NCBI RefSeq assembly: GCF_003925875.1
Contig: NZ_AP019309.1
Span: 930,001 to 994,000, forward strand
Direction of reading: 5' to 3'
DNA: 64,000 bases
Source: Intestinibaculum porci
GTDB lineage: Bacteria; Bacillota_I; Bacilli_A; Erysipelotrichales; Coprobacillaceae
Shown here: positions 43,750 through 52,835 of the stretch, in pieces
Position numbering within the stretch: position 1 is the first letter of the stretch
Layout: every line of letters starts with the position of its first letter
The notes under the pieces: model-generated
The model's database searches: none
What the model saw: only the letters and a program-made list of their open reading frames with translations
What the model was told of the DNA's origin: nothing
Program-made: the position numbers and the translations under genes

Positions 43750-45633
43750 ATGTCTAAAGGAACTGTAATATCTGATGAAGCCATTAAAATACTTTCAGCC
43801 AATAAATTCGTCAAACTGGTGAGATCAAATCGTATTTCATTTACCTATGAATTCAGGATCATGATGTGGGAGAGATGGATTAAATATAAAAGCATTTCAT
43901 CAATTAGAGAGGTCATGAAGGAAAATGGCATTGACTACTCTCTCTTTAACGCACAAATTATTAGTCGTATTCAAAGAAATTTTAAACGCGATGGGAAACC
44001 TACTAACGGACGTATGGGTAACTCTGCCAAACGTAATAAAACAGATAAAAACTATGATCAGTTCCTCGTCTCGACCGGAAAATTCATTCGCGCACGTCGT
44101 GGCATTTCATTTTCAAAAGACTATACTGAAAAGCTCTATAGCTTATATCCTGATCAGGCAATCGAGGATGTCCTTAAATCAGATGGCTTTGATCCAGAAC
44201 GAATTGGCTATCAGCGTATTCATGCGCTAAAAAGAGTATTTGACGGGGATATTGAGCCGCATGAAAAGCAAACGTTTGATCAGAATATAATCGAAGAATA
44301 TACAGACCACCCAATGGTTGAAAGGATAACTGCACATAGAATCAAACTGACGGATGTATTCTACAGCGAGGCATCAATTTTCTCTGATATGCACATTAAT
44401 GATATTCTCAAAATCTTTGATATTGATTCTGCAATTCTTACTATCTCCACGAAACAGCGCATAAAAAAGCAAATTACTCAATCTGATCATACATGTTCCA
44501 TTCATTTAGAGGCAGGCTCATCTGATCGATTCAAAGCCATTGCCCTAAATCTTTATGAGGCACTATACAATAAAATGGCTTGTTTTCTGAAGTCTATATC
44601 CCAATGCATATGGGATCTTAGCGCCAGCCTAAGAAGAGAAGCCTTCATAATGCTTGACTCGTTAGCGGACAGTCACATTATGCCTTTAAGCCAAATCATT
44701 AGTGAAGCAGGCCTGTCAAGATCCACCTTCTACTCTATTTTAAGAAACGATGCCTACGGCAGATATGAAGAGCTAAGGAATCAGAATGAAGAAGAAGAGG
44801 TCAGGGCCATTATTGATACAATGAATTACAAAGGCTATCCCAAAGGCAAGAGAACTATCCACATGATGATGCCTGAGATTACAGGCAAAAGCTTTTCAAT
44901 TAAGAAAATAGCACGTCTGATGAGAAAGCATGGACTTAATTCAGGAGTTCGAGCTCCCCGTCAGTCCCTTAAGGCTGCTCGTGAGCATCTTGAAAAATAC
45001 AAGTGCCCTAATCTTCTTAAACGAAAATTCAGACTGGCCATGCCTTTTACGCACATTCTCACTGATGTTTCCTATCTGTTTTTTGGAGCAAATGGCAGAG
45101 GCTATCTTTCAGCAGTCAAAGATGCGGTAACAGGGCGCATATTAGCTGCCGTGGTGAGCGAAAACAATGATTCGGCAATGACTATGGAGACGCTGAAGCA
45201 GCTTGAACGCTACACCTTTCGCGATAATGCCATCTTCCATAGCGACCAGGGGGCACTGTATCTCAATGAAGCATTTCAGAAAAAGGTAAAGGAGCTGGGA
45301 TTCAGAGAATCAATGTCCAGAAGAGGCATCTGTGAAGACAACAGTTCACAGGAAAGCTTTTTTGGCCATTTCAAGGATGAATGTGACTATACCAGCTGCA
45401 GTTCCATTGAGGAGCTGAGGGAAATGGTGCTTTCCTATGTGGAATACTACAACAACGAGAGACCACAGTGGACAAGAAATAAAATGACACCCGTGAAATA
45501 CGAATCGTATCTTGAAGCCATGCCGCCTGAGCAGTTTGATTTATACATGTCCAAGGAAACTGATAAGTATGAAAAAACGAAGGCTCTTGCAACAAAAAGA
45601 GCTAAAGCGCGTGCCAACCTGATACTGTCATGA
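43750..45633 (+). CDS. IS3-type transposase, long single-frame form
   Basis: A 627-residue protein. The N-terminal 330 residues carry two or three helix-turn-helix-like modules (YEFRIMMWERWIKYKSISSI; YTEKLYSLYPDQAIEDVLK). The middle is an HTH_21-type IS3 segment (YKGYPKGKRTIHMMM). The C-terminal rve/DDE core shows TDVSYLFFG (first Asp), FHSDQGALY (second Asp) and RRGICEDNSSQESFFGHFK (Glu), then YNNERPQWT. Start at 43750 follows GAAGGTAA. A full OrfA/OrfB-type protein in one frame with such a long N-terminus is unusual for IS3. Confidence 0.85.
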   Translation: MSKGTVISDEAIKILSANKFVKLVRSNRISFTYEFRIMMWERWIKYKSISSIREVMKENGIDYSLFNAQIISRIQRNFKRDGKPTNGRMGNSAKRNKTDKNYDQFLVSTGKFIRARRGISFSKDYTEKLYSLYPDQAIEDVLKSDGFDPERIGYQRIHALKRVFDGDIEPHEKQTFDQNIIEEYTDHPMVERITAHRIKLTDVFYSEASIFSDMHINDILKIFDIDSAILTISTKQRIKKQITQSDHTCSIHLEAGSSDRFKAIALNLYEALYNKMACFLKSISQCIWDLSASLRREAFIMLDSLADSHIMPLSQIISEAGLSRSTFYSILRNDAYGRYEELRNQNEEEEVRAIIDTMNYKGYPKGKRTIHMMMPEITGKSFSIKKIARLMRKHGLNSGVRAPRQSLKAAREHLEKYKCPNLLKRKFRLAMPFTHILTDVSYLFFGANGRGYLSAVKDAVTGRILAAVVSENNDSAMTMETLKQLERYTFRDNAIFHSDQGALYLNEAFQKKVKELGFRESMSRRGICEDNSSQESFFGHFKDECDYTSCSSIEELREMVLSYVEYYNNERPQWTRNKMTPVKYESYLEAMPPEQFDLYMSKETDKYEKTKALATKRAKARANLILS

Positions 45634-45679
45634 TATACTACAGACACCAATAAATACATATCAGGCGGAGGAAAGCATT

Positions 45680-46105
45680 ATGGCAAAAAGAAATAAGCAG
45701 ATTAACCTGGAAAAAGCTTTAGAAGAGGCTTCTAAAAACCAATACACTGAGAAGGTAACAGATGGCAGAATCTATTACACAAGGGAATTCTATGCCCGCA
45801 TGAAACAGCTGATGGATGGCGGCATGTCACCAATTAAGGCATACAAGACACTCGGATACGATGTAAACACGTTAGGAGAAGATCGCGCCTACGCAGCTGC
45901 CGGTCGCGCTGCCAGCGGACAGGCACGCAAGCCCAAGAAGGTCAGCGGCATGGTTCCGCGTGATCAGGTTGGCAATCTTTCCGATCAGGAAATGGTTGAC
46001 TATCTTAATTCACGCATTGACTATCTGGAAACAGTTGTTGGAGTCGTAAAAAAAAAGGGCTCAAAACTGCTGGTGAAGGTATCATCATCGAAGAACGAGA
46101 AATAG
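45680..46105 (+). CDS. OrfA of the second IS3-type transposase
   Basis: A 141-residue basic DNA-binding protein: TREFYARMKQLMDGGMSPIK resembles a module in the N-terminal half of the neighbouring 627-residue transposase, and the C-terminal part (MVDYLNSRIDYLETVVGVVK) looks like a short coiled coil, as in IS3 OrfA proteins. GGCGGAGG precedes the ATG. A run of nine A at 46048-46056 near its end allows -1 slippage into OrfB. Confidence 0.82.
   Translation: MAKRNKQINLEKALEEASKNQYTEKVTDGRIYYTREFYARMKQLMDGGMSPIKAYKTLGYDVNTLGEDRAYAAAGRAASGQARKPKKVSGMVPRDQVGNLSDQEMVDYLNSRIDYLETVVGVVKKKGSKLLVKVSSSKNEK
46048..46057 (+). other. Programmed -1 frameshift site (A9G)
   Basis: Codons AAA AAA AAG GGC include the heptamer A-AAA-AAG. 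After slipping back one base the frame is open without stop from 46049 to 47469. Confidence 0.75.
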
Positions 46106-46272
46106 CGGTAGATAAATGTCTTCTCGCAGATACGTATATAAGAGATCATCCTGATGTCAAAATCAGTGAGGCCTGCAAGATATTTGAAATCACTTCAAGA
46201 AAATACAGGTGCTGGAAGAAAAAACGTGAAAATCCATCTGCCAGCCAGATTCAAAAGGCTACCGAAGATGAG

Positions 46273-47469
46273 ATGATAAAGGATAAGATGATTGATATCG
46301 TCAAAACCTTTGGCTTCGTGCCTGGGCGAAGAACATTCTGTGCTCTTTTTACTCGCATGCATTTTAATATCAATGGTCAGCCGGTTGGTGAAAAAAAAGT
46401 AACGCGTCTGATGCAGGAATTGAATTTGTTCCCCAACCTACGCCATAAGGATGCCTACAAGGGACAGGCAACATACAACCATCCTTATTATAACGTTAAC
46501 GATTACGTAAAAAGATACTTCAGACAAGACCCGCGCAAGGTTATTCTCACTGATATCACTTATATTTCCTATAACGGCAATAAAAACATCTCTTATCTAT
46601 GCGTATTTAAGGACGCATTTACCAATGAAATTCTTGGATGGCATATTTCTAAAAGAATGGACGTTACCCTCGTTGAAAGAGCTTATTGCATGATGATGGA
46701 TCTTCATGAAAAGGAAATTGAGAAGGCATGCAAATACATGAAGGAAAATGGAAAAAAGCCTTATGTCTATATTCATTCAGACAACGGCTCTCAATACCTT
46801 TCCACCGAATTCAGAGAAATTCTAGAAGATGACGGCTTCATTCAGTCAGTATCCAGACGCGGAAACAGCCTCGATAATGCGCCAATGGAAAGCTTTTTTG
46901 GAAGAATGAAATCTATTCTAAATGAATTAGTTGAAAAATGTCCTAACTTTGATACGGTTGAAACCATGATCAAAAACTTTATGGAACAGTATAATACAGT
47001 AATACCTCAGTATGATCTGGCAGGACAGACTCCTGAAGAATACTATCGCTATATTACTGAAGGCATTTATCAGACTGATGTTTATTTCGGCGTCTCAGCC
47101 AAAGAACTCATCACCCAGGAAGAACTGGAATCCAGACGCGAACAAGCGCGTGCTGAAAGAGCTCGACGCAGAAGCAAGCAAAACGAGTCTGGTGAATCAT
47201 CTTATGAGTATAAGAGCGAACAGCATCCTTTCAAAGTGGTACAGAAGGATCAGAAGGTTATTCTAGCTCGAATCAATAAGCTACAGAGACTGATTGACGA
47301 AAATACGAAAGAAGTAGAAAAACTGGATACGCTATTGGCTGATACGAATACAGCACTCAAGTTCCTAACCAAGGCATCCGATTCAGTGATCAAGTCACTG
47401 TACTATCCTAGAAACTGGCAGAATTATCCAGAGCTATCGTATGTGAACAGAACAGGAGCAATCTATTAA
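46273..47469 (+). CDS. OrfB of the second IS3-type transposase
   Basis: 398 residues from the first ATG, but the frame is open back to the A9 slippery site at 46048, giving a fused OrfAB of about 596 residues, the usual active form in IS3. The extra segment (EACKIFEITSRKYRCWKKKR) is a helix-turn-helix that would be lost with the internal ATG. DDE core: LTDITYISYNG (Asp), IHSDNGSQYLS (Asp), SRRGNSLDNAPMESFFGRMK (Glu). The C-terminus has a coiled coil (about 330-365). Confidence 0.87.
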   Translation: MIKDKMIDIVKTFGFVPGRRTFCALFTRMHFNINGQPVGEKKVTRLMQELNLFPNLRHKDAYKGQATYNHPYYNVNDYVKRYFRQDPRKVILTDITYISYNGNKNISYLCVFKDAFTNEILGWHISKRMDVTLVERAYCMMMDLHEKEIEKACKYMKENGKKPYVYIHSDNGSQYLSTEFREILEDDGFIQSVSRRGNSLDNAPMESFFGRMKSILNELVEKCPNFDTVETMIKNFMEQYNTVIPQYDLAGQTPEEYYRYITEGIYQTDVYFGVSAKELITQEELESRREQARAERARRRSKQNESGESSYEYKSEQHPFKVVQKDQKVILARINKLQRLIDENTKEVEKLDTLLADTNTALKFLTKASDSVIKSLYYPRNWQNYPELSYVNRTGAIY

Positions 47470-47571
47470 TAATACATCAAGTCATCCACTTCTTGTTTAA
47501 AAAATCACGTAAAGTGGTTCTTTTTGTCGTACAATAAAACTCCTGATATGGATGAATAGAAGCGAAAAAAT

Positions 47572-47604
47572 GAGGGCAAGATTCAATTGAATCTTGCCCT
47601 CATC
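47572..47604. terminator. Hairpin after OrfB
   Basis: GAGGGCAAGATTC/GAATCTTGCCCTC palindrome; possible terminator with weak T content. Confidence 0.5.
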
Positions 47605-47724
47605 CTTTGTGAGCTGAAAACAAGTCGTCACTGTCAATAAATAGTCCTTGACAATGGTACCAGTTTACCCCTATCGTAAAATAGCCATTTTTTTAAAATT
47701 GCTTATTTTACCGGCATTTCTTAA

Positions 47725-49227
47725 CTACTTTCTTACGGTTCTATAAATGCCTTTGAATCTTTTGACTTTAGCGTGTTCCCTGCCGTCAATTCTATACCTG
47801 TTTTTCGGTGGCGATACAACGTATTTATTCCATCTTGGGTAGTGCCTATCTGGTCGGATAGGCACTTTTATTTTATTAAGCAGTTCTATGACAGTTGTTA
47901 TTGCATTCCTTATCTTTCGCTTCCTGCCATTCAGGATTCCATCCAAAATTCCCTGTTTTCTGAGAACGTCGATCATCTGCTGCGTATTAACCTCATATTG
48001 ATACTTGTCAGCATTGCCTTCAGCCTTACTGATCATATAGACGTTTCTAAGTATATCATCAATCTCCTTGCCGATGATGCCGAAAATGCTCATCATGAAT
48101 ATCTTTCCCAGTATGCAACATTCCGCAATATTAAGATTGGTAGAGATGTGCCTTTCTATTTCGAGTATGCTTTTCAAATTTTTATAGTCGGTTTCGATGC
48201 CCCACCTGCGAGAGTAGAGATCAATTATGTCTTCCGCAGAGAACTCGTCCTTCGAAAGATTAGTGAAGTATAAAAGCTCTGTAGCTGCTTCTTTTCCATC
48301 CTTGTCAGTATATTTATATCTGTGACGCACCACTCGGATCTTGATTGATTCATTCTCCTTGAAGTATGCCTCGCATTCAGGATACTTCGAGAGCTCCTTG
48401 AATGCCAGTTTATAAGGAGTAACCTCAATCACTTCATCATCCGACTTCATTTCCTTTACCAGATCCTTGTAGAAGTTCTTCTTGCCTCGGATGCAGTACT
48501 TCATGCCCATATACTCGACAAAGCTGAAGATCTTTAGCGATGGATAATATCTGTCTGCAAGCAGAAGATACTTGCCCGGATCGTCAGTCACGTGGTTCTT
48601 CAGCGTATAAAGATGGTTCATGCACATTGGTATCTCCGAATAGTTGAAGTTATTATATGTGAAGTCAATAATATTGCCGTTGAGCACATCGTAAAGCATG
48701 GCCAGCTTAATTTTTCTTTTGGCATCCTCAATCTGATCGGCGATTGAGAGCTTGCCGTTTCCTCTTAGCGTATAGTAACGGATGGCATCAGGCGTGTCAG
48801 GCGCCTCGATGGTTGTTCCGTCCTCAGCCAATACGATGTAGCCGTTCAGCTTCTTTACAAGTTCGGACTTATAGAATTCCTTTGAGGTCTCCTGCGTAAG
48901 ATATCTGAAGACATACGGGTTAAGCTTCTTGCCGTTTGCAAAAAGCGCCTGTCTTGATATCCTGTTCTTCAGTTTGCCGACATCGCTGAAAAATGAGTTG
49001 AGCTCAAAGCCGGTATTGGTTCGGTGACGGAACGCAAAGTACATAATAGCGCTTGAACTGCTGAAGCATCTATGCCTTGTAAAGTCGACAGGCTTGTTTC
49101 TGGCCATTACTGTGGTATCATCGGAATTTATTATAGCGGATACCCTATTGACAAAGCTCACGAGAGGGCTGCACTTGTATTCAATAACTGTCTTAACTAC
49201 TTTCTTCTTAGGAGTCTTCGTCGTCAT
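47725..49227 (-). CDS. IS1634-type transposase of copy f, catalytic part
   Basis: About 500 residues from the ATG at 49227. First Asp in VLAEDGTTIE, second in LLADRYYPS, and the YREK-type block YSRRWGIETDYKNLK with the Glu. The N-terminal domain common to the family is in a separate, overlapping frame (49208-49411), so the protein is made by coupling, +1 shift, or has been broken by a one-base change. Reading from 49332 would add residues in the wrong frame of the N-terminal domain. Confidence 0.82.
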   Translation of the reverse strand: MTTKTPKKKVVKTVIEYKCSPLVSFVNRVSAIINSDDTTVMARNKPVDFTRHRCFSSSSAIMYFAFRHRTNTGFELNSFFSDVGKLKNRISRQALFANGKKLNPYVFRYLTQETSKEFYKSELVKKLNGYIVLAEDGTTIEAPDTPDAIRYYTLRGNGKLSIADQIEDAKRKIKLAMLYDVLNGNIIDFTYNNFNYSEIPMCMNHLYTLKNHVTDDPGKYLLLADRYYPSLKIFSFVEYMGMKYCIRGKKNFYKDLVKEMKSDDEVIEVTPYKLAFKELSKYPECEAYFKENESIKIRVVRHRYKYTDKDGKEAATELLYFTNLSKDEFSAEDIIDLYSRRWGIETDYKNLKSILEIERHISTNLNIAECCILGKIFMMSIFGIIGKEIDDILRNVYMISKAEGNADKYQYEVNTQQMIDVLRKQGILDGILNGRKRKIRNAITTVIELLNKIKVPIRPDRHYPRWNKYVVSPPKNRYRIDGREHAKVKRFKGIYRTVRK

Positions 49228-49411
49228 AGACAAGTCTAGGCTTCTTCTTGGCGAAGGCCGCCTTAAGATATGGAACGGATTCGTTGTCAACCAGGCCGAA
49301 ATTGATAAGAACGACATGTTTAGGAACACCATTTACACGCTTGGACTCAACCAGAGCGCAGAAGCTCTTGGTCTTGTCTCCCTTATTATTTGGAATTACT
49401 CTAACAAACAT
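49208..49411 (-). CDS. IS1634-type transposase of copy f, N-terminal part
   Basis: 67 residues (FVRVIPNNKGDKTKSFCALV, then KRVNGVPKHVVLINFG), the usual start of IS1634 transposases. AGGAGGCATGATAT precedes the ATG. It ends in TAA 20 bases after the ATG of the catalytic frame, one base out of phase. Confidence 0.75.
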   Translation of the reverse strand: MFVRVIPNNKGDKTKSFCALVESKRVNGVPKHVVLINFGLVDNESVPYLKAAFAKKKPRLVYDDEDS

Positions 49412-49605
49412 ATATCATGCCTCCTTTTCTCAACTACATTATATCATATATAATAGCTAACATTAAATAATATAGCAGTATTTGCCTTAACTACTTTTTG
49501 CTTGGAACCAGATAGCAGGAGACTACTATATATATTTTTTTAAATGATATTTGTATTTATAACACAAAAGGACGCAAAAAAGCGCCAACCTTAAGTTGAC
49601 GCCAT
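49412..49605. other. Right end of IS copy f, non-coding
   Basis: Holds the transposase promoter region (TATAAT box near 49440 on the minus strand) and, at 49570-49604, a GGCGTCAACTTAAGGTTGGCGC-like hairpin forming the terminal repeat. No gene. Confidence 0.5.
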
Positions 49606-49635
49606 TGATCAGGCGTTAGCCTGATCATTTTTTTG
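49606..49635 (+). terminator. Original glucokinase terminator, right copy of the 22-bp repeat
   Basis: TGATCAGGC/GCCTGATCA stem followed by eight T, now separated from the glucokinase gene by 6 kb. Confidence 0.8.
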
Positions 49636-49769
49636 TTAAGAGAAAAAGTGCGATTAATAGGGATAAAAGAGAAAATATCATCCATTTCCTTACAATCATT
49701 CACATTCTTGTAAAGAATAGGCCAAAGGAATGTAAAGAACATGTTAAGAATAGGTTTAGAGTATATAAA

Positions 49770-49797
49770 TTAACATATTCTTAACAAACACTTAACG
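49770..49797 (+). promoter_or_regulatory. Pho box (three 11-bp-spaced repeats)
   Basis: TTAACA-5-TTAACA-5-TTAACG. PhoP of Bacillota binds TTAACA-like hexamers spaced by about five bases. Position upstream of a phosphate transporter gene fits. The region 49636-49769 otherwise shows no gene. Confidence 0.7.
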
Positions 49798-49881
49798 ACG
49801 CCATGATGTTTCTTACTTAAATTTTGCTTATTATTTAATTGAAATTTAAGATTCATAAGGACAAGTTTGGAGGGCCTATAT

Positions 49882-51606
49882 ATGAATGAAACTATGAAAA
49901 CACTATTCGGTCTCTTTGGCGGTTTAGCGATCTTCCTCTTTGGCATGAACCAGATGAGTGACGCACTGCAGAAAGCTGCCGGGGAACGAATGAAAAAGAT
50001 ACTCGCGATGTTTACATCGAATCCTGTCAGAGGCGTTTTAGCTGGTGCTTTAGTCACGGCGGTATTACAAAGCTCTAGTGCGACCACCGTTATGGCGATC
50101 GGCTTTGTATCCGCTGGCTTAATGACCCTGCCGCAGGCGATCTCTGTCATCTTCGGGGCCAATATCGGGACCACGATGACGGCGCAGTTAATTGCTTTTG
50201 ATATCAATGATTATATTTATCCGATTATTTTTGTCGGCTTCTTGACCAACTTTATTGGTAAGAAAGAAAAGACGAAAAGTATCGGAACCGTTATTTTATC
50301 CTTTGGTTTATTATTCTTAGGAATTTCGACAATGAGTTCAGTGATGAAACCATTAGCGAATTCGCCAGTTTTCATCCATATGCTTGAAAAAGTTGCGGAT
50401 ATTCCAGTCTTAGGCGTTTTAGTTGGTTTATGTATGACCCTAGTTGTGCAGAGTTCCAGTGCGACGATTGCCGTACTTCAGAACTTTGCGGCCCAGGCTG
50501 GACCAAATGGGCATTCCTTACTTGGTTTAGCGGGCGCCATTCCGGTTTTATTAGGCGATAATATCGGGACCACCATTACGGCTTTATTAGCCTCTTTAGG
50601 CGGCAGCCGTAATGCGAAAAGAACGGCGATTGCCCATTCGATCTTCAATATTTCCGGAACCTTATTATTTATCTGGTTCGTCAAACCTTATGCCCATCTG
50701 ATTACAATGATTTCTCCCCATGGGGCGGAAACCGCAGTCATCTCTCGTCAGATTGCCAATGCCCATACAGGCTTCAACTTAACAATGACAATTTTATGGA
50801 CGCCATTATTATGGTTAATGGTCAAGATCGTGATGCGTATCTTACCAGAAACAGAAGCGGAAAAGAAAGCGCGTTTAGGAACGAGTCGTGTCATTATGTA
50901 CTTAGATGATTCGGTCATCAATCAGCCTGCGGCCGCTTTACAGTTAGTCGTTGAAGAAGCAATGAACTTAGGTAACCGCATTGGGGAAGTGTTACGAGAA
51001 TTGCCAGCTGTTGTCCGCGGTGATCAAAAGAGCGAAAAAGTTATGGCATCGATTGAAGAAAGCAAAGAGCTTCATAAAGCCATTCTTGATTATATGACCA
51101 AGCTTTATGCCAATGGTGTCTTAAATGAAGATCAGGCCCATAAAGCCAATGGTATTATGTATATCGTTGATGAAATTGATCGTATCCGTCATGTCTGTCA
51201 CAATGTTATTGATATTTCAACGCAGGATCAGACCGGTGGCTTCAGTTACAGCGCTAAAGCCATTTCGGATGTCAATAAATCCTTAATGTCGACTTTAAAT
51301 ATGTACTTTGCGACGTTAGAAGTCATTGCGACAGGCGATGTCAGTCGGATTCATGAGATTAAGAATATTAAAAACACCTTGGTGCAGTTTAATGTCAATA
51401 TTCAGAATCGCCACTTAAAACGTGTCGCTAAAGGAGAATGCGCAAAAGAATTAACAGCTTCCTTTGCTGAGCTGATTTCGAATATCGATCGTATTACCAG
51501 TAACTGTGATAACATCTTAGAGGCGGTTAACGGTCATCTCAATCTCAATGAGTTAAGAGCGATTGAAGACCACGTGATGCCTTCTGAATTATCCTTGAAT
51601 ATGTAA
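49882..51606 (+). CDS. Na+/phosphate cotransporter with PhoU-like tail
   Basis: A 574-residue NptA/PNaS-type transporter. Two inverted membrane repeats each have the QSSSA motif ([11 protein letters not shown] near residue 60; [11 protein letters not shown] near 190) and a GANIGTT or GDNIGTT element. The C-terminal 200 residues are soluble, helical and PhoU-like. GGAGGG precedes the ATG at 49882. The Pho box upstream suggests induction by phosphate starvation. Terminated at 51609-51635. Confidence 0.93.
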   Translation: MNETMKTLFGLFGGLAIFLFGMNQMSDALQKAAGERMKKILAMFTSNPVRGVLAGALVTAVLQSSSATTVMAIGFVSAGLMTLPQAISVIFGANIGTTMTAQLIAFDINDYIYPIIFVGFLTNFIGKKEKTKSIGTVILSFGLLFLGISTMSSVMKPLANSPVFIHMLEKVADIPVLGVLVGLCMTLVVQSSSATIAVLQNFAAQAGPNGHSLLGLAGAIPVLLGDNIGTTITALLASLGGSRNAKRTAIAHSIFNISGTLLFIWFVKPYAHLITMISPHGAETAVISRQIANAHTGFNLTMTILWTPLLWLMVKIVMRILPETEAEKKARLGTSRVIMYLDDSVINQPAAALQLVVEEAMNLGNRIGEVLRELPAVVRGDQKSEKVMASIEESKELHKAILDYMTKLYANGVLNEDQAHKANGIMYIVDEIDRIRHVCHNVIDISTQDQTGGFSYSAKAISDVNKSLMSTLNMYFATLEVIATGDVSRIHEIKNIKNTLVQFNVNIQNRHLKRVAKGECAKELTASFAELISNIDRITSNCDNILEAVNGHLNLNELRAIEDHVMPSELSLNM

Positions 51607-51608
51607 GA

Positions 51609-51636
51609 AAGATTCCTTTCGGGGAATCTTTTTCAT
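51609..51636 (+). terminator. Terminator after the phosphate transporter
   Basis: AAGATTCC/GGGAATCTT hairpin with T5. Confidence 0.8.
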
Positions 51637-51704
51637 TTGGCGAACAGCTTTTTTTTACTACACGAATGTGTTACAATGGAGGACGCGTAAAAGGAGGCGT
51701 AAAC

Positions 51705-52835
51705 ATGAGCCAAAGAGTTGTATTAGGCTTAAGCGGGGGCGTTGATAGCGCCGTAGCTGCCTATATGTTAAAAAAACAAGGCTATGATGTCATTTGTGTA
51801 TTTATGAGAAACTGGGATTCTCAGTTAAATAATGATATATTAGGAAACCCGACGAATAATGATCCTGTCTGTTCCCAGGAAATGGATTATAATGATGCGA
51901 AAGCGGTCGCTGACGCATTAGGCTTAGAATTAAAAAGAGTCGACTTTATTAAGGAATACTGGGACCATGTCTTTACTTATTTCTTAGATGAATATGGCAA
52001 AGGCCGTACCCCTAATCCAGATATTTTATGTAATAAAGAAATTAAGTTTAAAGCATTCTTGCAGTATGCTGAAGAATTAGATGCCGATTATATTGCGACC
52101 GGCCATTATGCCCGCGTGGAACATCGCGATGGGGATGATGTGATGTTAAGAGGGGTGGATGGCAATAAAGACCAGACCTACTTCTTATGTCAGCTCAATC
52201 AGCATCAGTTAAAGAAATCACTCTTCCCCATCGGTGAATTAACCAAACCGGAAGTGCGTCAGATCGCTCATGATCTTCACTTGCCCGTTGCCGATAAGAA
52301 AGATTCTACCGGTATCTGTTTTATCGGAGAACGTGATTTCAGAGAATTCTTAAAGAACTATATTCCGGCCAAACCAGGGAAGATTGTCGATTATGCAACA
52401 AAGAAAGTGATTGGCGAACACCAGGGGATTATGTACTATACGATTGGTCAGCGCCGCGGCCTGGAAATTGGCGGCAAGGGCGGCCCTTGGTTTGTCATCG
52501 GTAAAGAATATGATCAGAATATTCTTTACGTCGCTAGTGGTGATTCTAACCAGTGGTTATTATCTGATGAGGCCCTCATTACCGGCGTGAACTGGATTTC
52601 CTCAACGAAACCAGAAGGTGATTTTGACTGCACGGCCAAATTCCGTTATCGTCAGAAAGATAATGATGTCAGCATTCGTTTTATCAACGAAGATACCATC
52701 TATGTCACTTTCAAAAAGCCAATCAAAGCCGTTACGCCAGGTCAGGCAGCGGTCTTCTATGATGGTGAAGTATGCTTAGGCGGCGGCACCATTGATAAGG
52801 TTTATCACAATAATAAGGAGCTTGAATATTTATAA
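51705..52835 (+). CDS. mnmA: tRNA-specific 2-thiouridylase MnmA
   Basis: A 376-residue enzyme that makes 2-thiouridine at the wobble position of tRNA Lys, Glu and Gln. PP-loop [15 protein letters not shown] at the N-terminus, first catalytic Cys in [12 protein letters not shown], second in [20 protein letters not shown] supports the start at 51705. It overlaps the recD2 start by one base (TAATG). Confidence 0.96.
   Translation: MSQRVVLGLSGGVDSAVAAYMLKKQGYDVICVFMRNWDSQLNNDILGNPTNNDPVCSQEMDYNDAKAVADALGLELKRVDFIKEYWDHVFTYFLDEYGKGRTPNPDILCNKEIKFKAFLQYAEELDADYIATGHYARVEHRDGDDVMLRGVDGNKDQTYFLCQLNQHQLKKSLFPIGELTKPEVRQIAHDLHLPVADKKDSTGICFIGERDFREFLKNYIPAKPGKIVDYATKKVIGEHQGIMYYTIGQRRGLEIGGKGGPWFVIGKEYDQNILYVASGDSNQWLLSDEALITGVNWISSTKPEGDFDCTAKFRYRQKDNDVSIRFINEDTIYVTFKKPIKAVTPGQAAVFYDGEVCLGGGTIDKVYHNNKELEYL

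Larger units (their letters stand above)
43664..47663 (+). mobile_element. IS3-like element with two DDE transposase genes (about 4.0 kb)
   Basis: Both boundaries carry AATGGTACCA (43664-43673 and 47654-47663). Inside them imperfect inverted repeats share AAGGA and ATTGACAGT. The boundary decamer may be a target duplication or part of palindromic ends. Three co-oriented reading frames fill it. Confidence 0.7.
43532..49605 (-). mobile_element. IS1634-type element (copy f) carrying a 4-kb IS3-like insertion
   Basis: Ends are inverted repeats ATGGCGTCAA(T/C)TTAA, flanked by the 22-bp direct repeats. After removal of 43664-47663 the element is about 2.07 kb, matching the other five IS1634-type copies here. 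Confidence 0.75.

Noticed and set aside
43510-49627. 22-bp palindrome copies as phage or ICE attachment sites
   Set aside because: No integrase of the tyrosine or serine type lies between them. The inner inverted repeats and transposase explain them as target duplication.
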